In this document: positions 7,297 through 15,723 of the stretch, one piece after another
Layout: each line of letters starts with the position of its first letter
How positions within the stretch are numbered: position 1 is the first letter of the stretch
Assembly (NCBI GenBank): GCA_937136025.1
Contig: CAKZOC010000117.1
Span: forward strand, 1-44,714
DNA length: 44,714 nucleotides
Source of the DNA: an uncultured Bacteroidota bacterium
GTDB taxonomy: Bacteria; Bacteroidota; Bacteroidia; Flavobacteriales; Flavobacteriaceae
Reading direction: 5' to 3'
Notes under the pieces: model-generated
Told to the model about the DNA's origin: nothing
Database searches by the model: none
What the model saw: the letters and a program-made list of their open reading frames with translations, nothing else
Position numbers and translations under genes: made by a program

Positions 7297-9075
7297 TTAA
7301 AGTGCTTTATCCAGGGCGGTGATGACCTGACTTGCTTTTTGATAATCCTGTTCCATTTGAACCTGAGAAAAAGGGCTGTAGCGCGCTCTTTCGCAGTTTT
7401 CCAAAAGTGAAATAAAACCGTCCTGGGCAGCAGGTTCTACATTTCTTTCGGTCAGAAGGGTCCGTATTTTGTCTTTCGTAAACTCCGAAGTCTCTATTTT
7501 AAACTTGGCTTTAAGATAGTTGTGCAGCGCTTTTTCAAGGGCGACATAAAAGGCATCCTTATTTCCCAGCGCTTTTTTGGCGGTCGAAAGGTATTTTCGC
7601 GCCAGGCGGTTTGCCCTTCGAACGCGGCTGCCTTCCACATCTAAAGCCCGGGCTTCTTTCTTTCTTCGAAACAGAATAAAGAGCGGAATTGCGAGCAGGG
7701 GCCCAAGCAATAGTGCTAAATGGGTCCGGGAACCGACGAATGGCGTCCATTTTTTGGGAACAAGTTCAGGGGTGAGTTTGATAAAGTAAAACTGATCTCC
7801 CCCCTGTACGTTAGATTTAGGGGTCACTACAGCATCGGCAGTTTCCGCCGTGGCCTTCGGGCCTTCCAGGACATTAATAGTGATTTCCCGGGAGTCGATC
7901 TTCTCGTATTTTTCGGTTTCCGGATTAAAGAAGGAGAACGAAATAGAAGGAATGGGGTACTTCCCCTGGTAGCTGGGTACCACGGTGTATTCCTCTGAGA
8001 CGCTTCCTTTCATTCCGGAGAGGTTGGTCTGCACATCCTCTTTGAATTCGGGCTCGTAAACTTCAAGGGCACTGGGTAGGTTAAGTTTAGGCAACTGGAA
8101 TAGTTTCAGATTCCCGCTACCGCTCACCACGACTTTAGCCTGCAGGGATTCAGAGGCGTTCAGCGCGTCTTTTGAGGTGGTCACTTCAAAGTTGTAATCT
8201 CCCACCGCCCCACTGAAATCCACAGGCCGTCCTGCACTCGGAAGGGGTTTTACCTGTATGGTCCGGTTTCCCGCCGAGACCACCTTATTTGTTTTCGTGT
8301 AGACCCGGCCTCCAAAAAAATCGCGTTTTTCTGTCGGTACCTCAAGGGAGACGTCCAGGGCGAGGGGTTCAATTTCGAGGTTACCGCTTTTCTGAGGGTA
8401 GAGCACTACTCGTTTCAAAACGACATAGCGATAGGGCTTCCCCTGGTAGATCCCCTCTTCGATGTTATATCTGGAAAGCGGAATATCCTGGCTCCAGAAA
8501 TTATTGTATTTCGGATTGTCCAGAGGACGAAAGTTAGACACCACGATAGAAGGGCTTACAAAGAGCTTGTAGACGACACTGACAGGCTCGTTCATATACG
8601 GATTCGTCTTGGAAATTTCAGCGATGAGGTGCAGATTGTCATCGGCGATTTCATCTGCCGAAGGCGTACCGTTGGGGTTGGCTACTGCATCGGTAACCTC
8701 AATTTTTTTTGGAATGGTCTTATAGGTTTTTCCCTTGATAATAATACTGGCCTGTCCTATGGAATAGGCACCTTTTGAAAGTGGGGCCAGAGTGTAAGAG
8801 TAGGTTTTGGAATAGGAACGAACTCCGTTGATCCAGGAGGAACTGATCGCCTGAGAAGGACCCATAAGGATTCTGAAACCCTCGAAATCCGGGGGCACAA
8901 AATTATCTCCATCCCGGTTCATGACAAAATCTGCCCTGAGCCGTTCATTGACCCCCAGGCGGTCTTTGCTGACCTTAAGCTCAAAGGTGACATCCTCGGA
9001 TTCCTGACTCCAGAGCGTCGTCCCCGCTGTACACAGAAACAAGAAAAAAGCGATATGTCTCCAGAGCTTATACAC
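7297..9075 (-). CDS. batD: BatD family protein
   Basis: This 592-residue protein has a signal peptide (cut near TTLWSQ) and a long periplasmic beta-rich region (about 25-430) of repeated immunoglobulin-like BatD modules, such as KVSKDRLGVNERLRADFVM and EISKTNPYMNEPVSVVYKL. A TM helix follows (about 450-470, LALLLGPLLAIPLFILF), then a cytosolic helical tail of about 120 residues. The order matches the BatD (oxygen tolerance) family. Its stop codon abuts batE and its start abuts batC. The exact biochemical role of BatD is not established; a structural role in a periplasmic Bat complex is inferred. Confidence 0.92.
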   Translation of the reverse strand: MYKLWRHIAFFLFLCTAGTTLWSQESEDVTFELKVSKDRLGVNERLRADFVMNRDGDNFVPPDFEGFRILMGPSQAISSSWINGVRSYSKTYSYTLAPLSKGAYSIGQASIIIKGKTYKTIPKKIEVTDAVANPNGTPSADEIADDNLHLIAEISKTNPYMNEPVSVVYKLFVSPSIVVSNFRPLDNPKYNNFWSQDIPLSRYNIEEGIYQGKPYRYVVLKRVVLYPQKSGNLEIEPLALDVSLEVPTEKRDFFGGRVYTKTNKVVSAGNRTIQVKPLPSAGRPVDFSGAVGDYNFEVTTSKDALNASESLQAKVVVSGSGNLKLFQLPKLNLPSALEVYEPEFKEDVQTNLSGMKGSVSEEYTVVPSYQGKYPIPSISFSFFNPETEKYEKIDSREITINVLEGPKATAETADAVVTPKSNVQGGDQFYFIKLTPELVPKKWTPFVGSRTHLALLLGPLLAIPLFILFRRKKEARALDVEGSRVRRANRLARKYLSTAKKALGNKDAFYVALEKALHNYLKAKFKIETSEFTKDKIRTLLTERNVEPAAQDGFISLLENCERARYSPFSQVQMEQDYQKASQVITALDKAL

Positions 9076-9921
9076 CTACCAGTCCTTTTCTTTTTTTACT
9101 TTGGGGCCTTTAATTTTTTGGGCGTCAATTTTTTCCTTCACCTTTTTCTCTTCATTCTCCATCGCTTCCAGCAGATTTTCTATTTGCTGGGGAGATAATT
9201 GGTTGGGCCTGGGCGGGCTTTTCTGCTCATCGGGCTGAGAGGGGTTGGGTTTTTGTTCCTGCTCTTCCTTTTCCGGGCCGTCACCCTCTTTATTCTCCTC
9301 TTTTTCGGAATCACCTTCCTGATCATTCGGATCCTGGTTCTCTTCCTGCTGATCCTCGCCTCCCTGATTCTGATCCTCGTTCTGGTCCTGGTTTTCCTTT
9401 TCCTGCTCGTCCTGGTCTGGCTGTTCGTTCTGATCGTCTTCGTTTTGGTCCTGATTCTCCTGATCTTTCTTTAAGAGCTCTTTGGCCAGGGCGAGGTTAT
9501 AGCGGGTTTCGTCATCCCCGGGATTATTTCTCAGGGCCTCTTTATAGGCCTCAACGGCTTTTTCATAATCCTTCTGCTGCATGTAGACATTCCCCATATT
9601 ATGATAGGCCCTGTGTTTGTCAGGCTTTTCACCAGCGCGTTCCCCGGCTTCTTTAAACCTGCCAAAAGCTTCTCCAAAACTCTCTTTTTCGTAATACGCA
9701 TTTCCGAGATTGTAGGGTGCGGCGGGATTATCGGCACTCTTTGAGATGGCTTTCCGCAGTGTGGCCTCAGCTGAAATGAAATCGTCAGAGGCCAGTTCTT
9801 TACCTGCCTCCCAGGTGAGTTTTTTGGATTCCTCCAGGGCCTCGTAATCCGGTAGGGGTTCTTCCTGCCCAAAACAGACCAGGGCGTAAAAAAAGCTAAA
9901 TATCAGTGCGCAGTATTTCAT
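9076..9921 (-). CDS. batC: BatC-like TPR protein with acidic/Gln-rich tail
   Basis: The 281-residue protein has a signal peptide (cut near CFGQ) and TPR repeats at about 35-150 (PYNLGNAYYEKESFGEAFGRF, AYHNMGNVYMQQKDYEKAVE). A low-complexity stretch at about 152-236 made almost only of Glu, Gln, Asp and Asn follows, and the basic C-terminus ends with KGPKVKKEKDW. TPR proteins at this place in Bat operons are named BatC. The ORF abuts both batD and batB without a gap. The acidic tail could be a flexible linker or cation-binding segment; its function is unknown. The DNA of the tail is repetitive, so its length may vary between strains. Confidence 0.88.
   Translation of the reverse strand: MKYCALIFSFFYALVCFGQEEPLPDYEALEESKKLTWEAGKELASDDFISAEATLRKAISKSADNPAAPYNLGNAYYEKESFGEAFGRFKEAGERAGEKPDKHRAYHNMGNVYMQQKDYEKAVEAYKEALRNNPGDDETRYNLALAKELLKKDQENQDQNEDDQNEQPDQDEQEKENQDQNEDQNQGGEDQQEENQDPNDQEGDSEKEENKEGDGPEKEEQEQKPNPSQPDEQKSPPRPNQLSPQQIENLLEAMENEEKKVKEKIDAQKIKGPKVKKEKDW
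9214..9468. repeat. Low-complexity coding repeat in batC
   Basis: The plus strand here is a run of imperfect C/T-rich units (variants of CCTGGTT, CTGATC and TTCCTGC) that encode the Asp/Gln/Asn/Glu-rich tail of BatC. Slippage could change its length in frame. Confidence 0.7.
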
Positions 9922-10968
9922 TCAGGAGGCTTTTTTTTCGTTAAAAAGATCCAGTTTCCGGAGCCATGCGGTCTTGCGTTCCAAAACAAAAATATCCAAA
10001 AGGAGTAAAATGAGGGCACCTCCCAGAAACCACTGGAACTGGTCCTTAAATTCAGCAAATTGCTTGGCTTCAAATTCCTTTTTGTCCATTTGGGAGAGAA
10101 TTTCCTGAATCGCTTCTACGGCTGCCGCTGTGTTTTCTCCGTCAATATAGGCGCCATTGCCTTCCCCGGCGATATCCATAAGAATCTCTTCATTGAGCCT
10201 TGTAATGACCACTTCCCCGTCGATGTCCTTTTTCAGGGACTCCACTATGCCATTTCTCTTGATCGGTATTGGAGCACCCTTGGTCCCTCCAACACCGATG
10301 GTATAGACCTGTATCCCCTGTTCAGTTGCGAGATCTACGGCGTCCATTACGGATCCTTCGGAGTGGTCTTCCCCGTCAGAAATTACAAACAATACCCGGT
10401 TGGTTTGTTCTTCATCGTCGTAATACGTGGCAGCTAGTTCAATGGCTTCATTGATTGCTGTGCCCTGTGAGGAAAGCATGTCGGTATTCATGCTTTGCAG
10501 GAACATTTTGGCAGCTCCGTAATCTGTAGTAATCGGGAGTTGCGGATAGGCCTGTCCGGCATAGGCTATGATGCCGACCCGGTCACTGGCCAGTTCGTTG
10601 ATGATTTCAGACACCAGGCGCTTCGCTTTTTCAAGACGGTTTGGCGCGATGTCTTCAGCCAGCATACTTTTGGAGACGTCGACCGCAAAGACTACGTCCA
10701 CACCTTCGCGTTTTACGGTTTCCAGCTTCGTGCCCATTTTTGGATTGACCAACCCCATAATGAGAAAGGTTAACGCCATCAGGAGCAGGACCAACTTTAT
10801 CTGCGGCTTAAACATCGATCGGTCCGGGGCGAGATCTTTCAGGAGTTTTGGGTCGGCAAACCTACGCTGTAACCGACGCTTCCAAAGCTGATGAAGCAGG
10901 AACAACACGAGCAGCACCGGGAGTATTCCCAGCAGGTACAGATATGCTTTTTCGTCTAGTTGAATCAT
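9922..10968 (-). CDS. batB: BatB von Willebrand factor A membrane protein
   Basis: This 348-residue protein has one or two N-terminal TM helices (about 9-27 and 57-74), a vWA domain with an intact MIDAS motif (Asp97-x-Ser99-x-Ser101 in FAVDVSKSMLAED), and a C-terminal TM helix (about 315-333, FLGGALILLLLDIFVLE). The later MIDAS elements (AYAGQAYPQLPITTD and LFVISDGEDHSEG) are also present, so metal binding is likely. It is paired with BatA, another vWA protein with the same layout. The two are expected to interact in the inner membrane with the vWA domain outside the TM bundle. It abuts batC and lies 6 nt after batA. Confidence 0.93.
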   Translation of the reverse strand: MIQLDEKAYLYLLGILPVLLVLFLLHQLWKRRLQRRFADPKLLKDLAPDRSMFKPQIKLVLLLMALTFLIMGLVNPKMGTKLETVKREGVDVVFAVDVSKSMLAEDIAPNRLEKAKRLVSEIINELASDRVGIIAYAGQAYPQLPITTDYGAAKMFLQSMNTDMLSSQGTAINEAIELAATYYDDEEQTNRVLFVISDGEDHSEGSVMDAVDLATEQGIQVYTIGVGGTKGAPIPIKRNGIVESLKKDIDGEVVITRLNEEILMDIAGEGNGAYIDGENTAAAVEAIQEILSQMDKKEFEAKQFAEFKDQFQWFLGGALILLLLDIFVLERKTAWLRKLDLFNEKKAS

Positions 10969-10974
10969 TTCTGC

Positions 10975-11976
10975 TTATATAAAACTTCTGAAAACGGTGA
11001 TTCGCAAGAGCCATTCCAATAAGAGCAAGGCTCCTGCCAGTAAAACCCATGCCCGGAATTTTTCTTCGTATCGATAATATTTAAATTCTTCTATTTCCGT
11101 TTTTTCCAGTTTGTTGATCTCCTCGTAAATAGCTTCGAGTTTCTCATTATCGGTCGCCCGGAAAAACTTACCCCCTGTGGCTGCAGCGATTTCTTCCAGA
11201 AGGGTTTCGTCAATTTCAACCTGTCGCATACCATAGCGAAAGGTCCCGTCTGCATTGTAACCTACGGGAGACAGGGCATTTCCATTGGTCCCCAGACCAA
11301 TAGTATAGGTTTTTATATTGTATTCCAGAGCGAGGTCGGCCGCGGTTTGTGGCTCGATAAATCCGGCGTTATTCACTCCGTCTGTCAATAAAATAATCAC
11401 CTTGCTAATGGCCTTGCTTTCCTTGAGCCGGTTTACCGAAGTGGCAAGACCCATTCCTATGGCCGTTCCGTCATTTAATTGACCGTACGTAATATCTTTT
11501 AATGCACTCAGGACTATGCTCTTATCGCTGGTGATCGGTGTTTTTGTATAGCTTTCTCCGGCATACACGACCAATCCGATCCGATCATTGGGTCGTTTGC
11601 GAATGAATTCAGAGGCGACCTGCTTCAGGGCAGCGAGGCGATTGGGCTTTAAATCCCTGGCGAGCATACTGGAAGAAACATCAATCGCCATTACGATATC
11701 GATACCCTTTGTGGTTTTGGTCCGGGTGGAAATATCTTCGGTTTGCGGACGGGCCATCGCTACGATTACAGCGCTGATGGCGAGCAGGCGGAGCAGAAAC
11801 GTCAGGGGTTTAATTTTGCTCAGCACTGAGGGGGTTTTAAATCCCTGAAGGCTCGAAATCCTAAGGGTAGGAGCTTGCTTCCAGCGTTTGAGGTAATACC
11901 AGAGCACAGCTACCGGCAGCACGAGTAGCAGCCAGAAAAACTCCGGATTCGCAAACTGGATATCTCCTCCTATCAT
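10975..11976 (-). CDS. batA: BatA von Willebrand factor A membrane protein
   Basis: The 333 residues hold TM helices at about 10-28 and 58-75, a vWA domain with MIDAS residues Asp99, Ser101 and Ser103 (AIDVSSSMLARDLKPNRL), the downstream elements VYAGESYTKTPITSD and IILLTDGVNNAG, and a C-terminal TM helix. The first part (FANPEFFWLLLVLP) is the typical BatA start. Its start overlaps the stop of the preceding gene by 4 nt (ATGA), a sign of translational coupling. The family is firmly recognised. Work in Bacteroides links the operon to oxygen tolerance, but the molecular function is open. Confidence 0.94.
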   Translation of the reverse strand: MIGGDIQFANPEFFWLLLVLPVAVLWYYLKRWKQAPTLRISSLQGFKTPSVLSKIKPLTFLLRLLAISAVIVAMARPQTEDISTRTKTTKGIDIVMAIDVSSSMLARDLKPNRLAALKQVASEFIRKRPNDRIGLVVYAGESYTKTPITSDKSIVLSALKDITYGQLNDGTAIGMGLATSVNRLKESKAISKVIILLTDGVNNAGFIEPQTAADLALEYNIKTYTIGLGTNGNALSPVGYNADGTFRYGMRQVEIDETLLEEIAAATGGKFFRATDNEKLEAIYEEINKLEKTEIEEFKYYRYEEKFRAWVLLAGALLLLEWLLRITVFRSFI

Positions 11977-13634
11977 ATAACCGTTTTCACTTCAATGGTT
12001 TTCAAAATCCGGGCAACAATTTCTTCGGCGTACGGATCTTCTTCCTCCCAGGAGAGGATAACCTGCTGCATAAAACCGTTCCCGCCAAAAAGAAGAATGG
12101 TGTATTTTCCTTTTAAAAAGGTATCGGAATCCGGAAGTTTAAATTCTCCCCTTCCAAAAACCCGGATTCCCGGAACCCCGGAAATTGTGGTAAATTCTTC
12201 CTGCTTTGTAATAATGTTGCGTGCGCCGTTTTTCTCGAAGCCCGAGAGGATCTGCTCTACAGCTCCTTCATAGTCCGGTTCCTCATCGGGTTTATTAAAG
12301 ACCGTGGACAGGGCCGCAATGGAGAGGTGTGCCCGGGTATCGTCATATGCAAAAGCATCCAGATCTTTTATAGAGGCCATCGCCTCAGGAGGCAATTCAA
12401 TGTCTTTTCTGTAAAGGACTTCCGGCGTCTCCAGAATGACGGGCGGATACCCATACGAGCTGGCCACCCATTCCCCTTCAAGGAGCGATTTACTCGGGGT
12501 GCCAATCAGGTAGTCCTTCACATTGGAAAACCCGAAATAGGCTATGGCTGAAATCAGACCTATCAAAAACAGGCCGGCCACCCCTCCAAGGGCAAATCGC
12601 AGCTTTCGCTTTCGTTGCTGTTCGGCCTGCGCAAGGCGGTACGTTTCCTGTTGGAGAAGCTCTTCCTCAGTGGGCTCCGGCAGGGCCTCCTTTGTCTTCC
12701 GGACGATTTCTTCTACCTGACTCCGATCCTCTTCGGCTTTGCGCAACTCCGGTTTGTTTTTGGCAAACTTGACGAGGTCGGCCGTTTCCAGAATGCCCTG
12801 GAATTGTCGCAGTGTGTTATCTTCAAGCCCCAGTTTGCCGGCATCTCTCAGAAGTTCGAGTTTTTCCAAAAGCTGTGCCGTAGTACTCTCCAGAGCACTG
12901 ATATGTACTTCTTCTTCCAGATACGCTCTAACGATACCCGTAAGCTCGGTGTAGTATTGTTTGAATTCATCCTGAATCAGATATCGGGATTCCTCCAAAC
13001 GTTTTAACTCTTTCAACGCGCGTTCGTACGGCGGGAGTAACGCTTCTTTTTCTTCCTCCGTAAGGGGTTTTTTACGGATAAAAAACCAATAATAGGCAAA
13101 CCCGCCAAGAAGGAGAACCAATAGGCCCAGGCCGGCCCAGCCCACCCAGCCCCAGGGACTGGTTTCGACTTCCATCATGGGCTTTATATCGTACATTTTC
13201 TGATTCACCGTATCTACGGGAACAGTTGCGACCATAACAAAGAGTGAATCCGTAAAATATCCTTTCCCATCGATGTCTATGCGTTGTGTGGGCAGGAGGT
13301 ATCCGCCGGAGTCAAACTGGGTAAGGGCATAGGTCTTCTGCAAGAGCATCCGATCGTTTTTTCGAGTGGTATCCGTTTTGTAGGCCTCTACCGTTTCCAG
13401 GGGAGAAAAGGTCTGACCCTCCGGGAAGATTACCTGAGCCGTAGAATCCACCTCCACGACTACCGTCCAGTGTATTTGCTCGCCTATCCGTATGGAGGCC
13501 GTATCCGTGGAAGATTCAATACGCGGGGTTTGCTGGGAGTAACCCGGAGCAGAAAAGGCCAAAAGAATCGTGAGCATTAAGGTGTAATACCCTGCCCTGC
13601 CCCTCTTCAAGACATGTGTTTTGTCCCTTTGCAT
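11973..13634 (-). CDS. Two-TM protein of the MoxR/Bat operon with BatD-like N-terminus
   Basis: I place the start at 13634, which gives 553 residues: it shares one base with the stop of the DUF58 gene (TGATG) and is followed by a good signal peptide (YTLMLTILLAFSAPGYSQ). The longer frame from 13709 would run 76 nt into DUF58. A periplasmic beta domain (about 35-155, with IRIGEQIHWTVVVEV) resembles BatD modules. Then come TM1 (about 161-186), a cytosolic helical part with DEFKQYYTELTGIVRAYLEE, TM2 (about 346-368) and a C-terminal domain (383-553) that weakly recalls PsbP/DUF1795-type folds (GVPGIRVFGRGEFK). The first part resembles proteins common at this operon position; I cannot name the C-terminal domain. 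Confidence 0.8.
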   Translation of the reverse strand: MQRDKTHVLKRGRAGYYTLMLTILLAFSAPGYSQQTPRIESSTDTASIRIGEQIHWTVVVEVDSTAQVIFPEGQTFSPLETVEAYKTDTTRKNDRMLLQKTYALTQFDSGGYLLPTQRIDIDGKGYFTDSLFVMVATVPVDTVNQKMYDIKPMMEVETSPWGWVGWAGLGLLVLLLGGFAYYWFFIRKKPLTEEEKEALLPPYERALKELKRLEESRYLIQDEFKQYYTELTGIVRAYLEEEVHISALESTTAQLLEKLELLRDAGKLGLEDNTLRQFQGILETADLVKFAKNKPELRKAEEDRSQVEEIVRKTKEALPEPTEEELLQQETYRLAQAEQQRKRKLRFALGGVAGLFLIGLISAIAYFGFSNVKDYLIGTPSKSLLEGEWVASSYGYPPVILETPEVLYRKDIELPPEAMASIKDLDAFAYDDTRAHLSIAALSTVFNKPDEEPDYEGAVEQILSGFEKNGARNIITKQEEFTTISGVPGIRVFGRGEFKLPDSDTFLKGKYTILLFGGNGFMQQVILSWEEEDPYAEEIVARILKTIEVKTVI

Positions 13635-14500
13635 CAATTTCTTCGCTTGAAATACCCCAATAATTTTTTTACATAACTCTCGTCGACCTGGCAATCCAAC
13701 ACCCCGCATCCCGCGCGTTTAAACGTATCCTGAAAATAGGTGAGTTGCTCTCTGTAATGGGCTGTATAGGCGTTTCGCACCTTTCGGGAGCTGGTATTGA
13801 CCCATCGAATAGCCCCTGTTTCGGCATCCTGCATTGAGACTACGCCTAGATTCGGAAGTTCGCGCTCCATAGGGTCGTAGACCCGGATACCCGTCAGGTC
13901 GTGTTTTTTTCCTGTAATCCTCAGATTGTGCTGGTAGTCTGAACACATAAAGTCGGAGAGTACAAAGACTATCGATTTCTTCTTGAGGACATTGGAAAGA
14001 AACTTTAGAGCACCTGAAATATCCGTCCCATGGCTTTTGGGCTCAAATTCGAGTAATTCCCGGATGATTCTCAGGACGTGGCTCTTTCCTTTTTTAGGAG
14101 GGATAAACAATTCAACTTCTTCTGAAAAAAGGATGAGCCCCACTTTGTCGTTGTTCTGCAGGGCGGAAAACGCAAGCGTTGCTGAGATCTCTGTCAAAAC
14201 CACCCGCTTAAACTGGTTGACGGTCCCGAAGAATTCTGAACCACTGACATCTACCATGAGCATCATGGTGAGTTCCCGTTCTTCTTCAAAAACTTTTACA
14301 AACGGCTCGTTGTACCGGGCCGTAACGTTCCAGTCAATACTCCGCACATCATCTCCGTACTGATATTGGCGTACCTCGCTAAAAGTCATGCCTCGCCCTT
14401 TGAAGGTAGAATGGTATTCACCTCCAAAGATGTGATCGGAAAGACGCCGGGTCTTAATCTCGATCTTACGGACTTTTTTTAAGAGCTCTTTAGTATCCAT
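13634..14500 (-). CDS. DUF58 domain protein
   Basis: The 288-residue protein carries the DUF58 signature GRGMTFSEVRQYQYGDD followed by VRSIDWNVTAR. It then has a vWA-like fold with Asp84-x-Ser86-x-Ser88 (LMVDVSGSEFFG) and IVFVLSDFMCSDYQ. No TM helix is obvious, so it is likely cytosolic or peripheral. DUF58 proteins regularly follow moxR and are thought to be partners or substrates of the MoxR ATPase. It lies 63 nt downstream of moxR and its stop codon overlaps the start of the next gene by one base (TGATG). The biochemical function is unknown. Confidence 0.93.
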   Translation of the reverse strand: MDTKELLKKVRKIEIKTRRLSDHIFGGEYHSTFKGRGMTFSEVRQYQYGDDVRSIDWNVTARYNEPFVKVFEEERELTMMLMVDVSGSEFFGTVNQFKRVVLTEISATLAFSALQNNDKVGLILFSEEVELFIPPKKGKSHVLRIIRELLEFEPKSHGTDISGALKFLSNVLKKKSIVFVLSDFMCSDYQHNLRITGKKHDLTGIRVYDPMERELPNLGVVSMQDAETGAIRWVNTSSRKVRNAYTAHYREQLTYFQDTFKRAGCGVLDCQVDESYVKKLLGYFKRRN

Positions 14501-14563
14501 GCTCGTTCACGGGGGTTCGTCTGAAAGGATACAGGATGTTGTTCAGTAACCCTTGGGAATCCC

Positions 14564-15565
14564 CTATGGTACTTCAATCTCGTTTACAATACGGTTGATG
14601 ATTTCTTCGGGCGTAACGTTTTCGGCCTCAGCCTCATAGGTGATTCCGATCCGATGGCGAAGCACATCGTGTACAATGGCCCTGACGTCCTCTGGAATGA
14701 CATATCCCCGCCTCTTGATAAAGGCAAAGCACTTGGCGGCATTTGCCATATTGATACTTCCCCTGGGCGAGGCGCCGAAACTGATCAGGGGTTTCAAATC
14801 TTTCAGATTGTACTTTTCGGGATATCGGGTGGCGAAAACAATGTCCAGAATATACTTTTCAATTTTTTCATCCATATAGACCTCCCGAACCGCTTGCTGG
14901 CCGGAGAGAATCTGTTTCAGGCTCACCACGGGGCGAATCTCAGAGGCATTCCCCATGAGGTTCTGACGCATGATCAGTTGTTCCTCATTCATTTTGGGGT
15001 AGTCGATGACCGCCTTTATCATAAAGCGATCCACCTGGGCCTCAGGCAGGGGGTAGGTGCCCTCCTGTTCCACGGGATTCTGAGTCGCCATAACCAGGAA
15101 AGGTTCGTCCAAAGGGAAGGTTTCGTCTCCTATGGTCACCTGCCGTTCCTGCATGGCTTCAAGCAAGGCAGACTGCACTTTTGCCGGCGCCCGGTTAATC
15201 TCATCGGCCAGGACGAAGTTGGCGAAGATGGGTCCTTTTTTAATGGAGAAATCATTCTCCTTGATATTGTAAATCATGGTTCCCACCACGTCAGCAGGCA
15301 AAAGGTCAGGTGTAAACTGTATCCTTGAAAAACTTCCTTTCACCGTTTTGGCGAGGGTGTTAATCGCAAGGGTCTTCGCCAGGCCCGGCACCCCTTCAAG
15401 CAGGATATGACCTCTTCCGAGCAGACCGATGAGCAATCGCTCAATCATATGGCGCTGGCCCACAATGGCCTTGTCCATTTCCCCAACCAGTAAGTCGATA
15501 AATGCACTTTCCTCAGCGATTTTTTCATTCACTGCACTGATATCCACAGTTTTGGTTTCTTCCAT
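14564..15565 (-). CDS. moxR: MoxR family AAA+ ATPase
   Basis: This 333-residue ATPase has a Walker A motif at about 58-65 (GVPGLAKT), Walker B with Asp121-Glu122 (FVLADEINRAPAKVQ), and the MoxR helix-2 and sensor regions (PEAQVDRFM, FGASPRGSINMA). MoxR ATPases act as chaperone-like machines that often mature or insert metal cofactors into vWA-domain partners, which fits the two vWA proteins (BatA, BatB) and the DUF58 protein downstream. It is the first gene of the eight-gene minus-strand operon. Upstream there is no clear TAnnTTTG box, so its promoter is not located. Confidence 0.96.
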   Translation of the reverse strand: MEETKTVDISAVNEKIAEESAFIDLLVGEMDKAIVGQRHMIERLLIGLLGRGHILLEGVPGLAKTLAINTLAKTVKGSFSRIQFTPDLLPADVVGTMIYNIKENDFSIKKGPIFANFVLADEINRAPAKVQSALLEAMQERQVTIGDETFPLDEPFLVMATQNPVEQEGTYPLPEAQVDRFMIKAVIDYPKMNEEQLIMRQNLMGNASEIRPVVSLKQILSGQQAVREVYMDEKIEKYILDIVFATRYPEKYNLKDLKPLISFGASPRGSINMANAAKCFAFIKRRGYVIPEDVRAIVHDVLRHRIGITYEAEAENVTPEEIINRIVNEIEVP

Positions 15566-15723
15566 TAAAAAGAATTTAGATTTCGAGCGTCAAAACACTG
15601 ATTTATTGCAACTCGCAAATTGAAAATTTATTTACTGATCCCCTGTTAACGATTGGTTAAAAATAGCGGAAAACCCCCATTTTTATGACCCTTTTAAGGG
15701 ATTTTCTCATTACTTTCACGGGT

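Noticed and set aside
9199..9474. Plus-strand frame rich in Leu, Ile, Val and Phe that looks like a membrane protein
   Set aside because: It is the antisense of the Asp/Glu/Gln tail of BatC; hydrophobic codons arise from the complement of acidic/Gln codons.
14654..15328. 224-codon plus-strand frame opposite moxR
   Set aside because: moxR has complete AAA+ motifs; the antisense frame has none.
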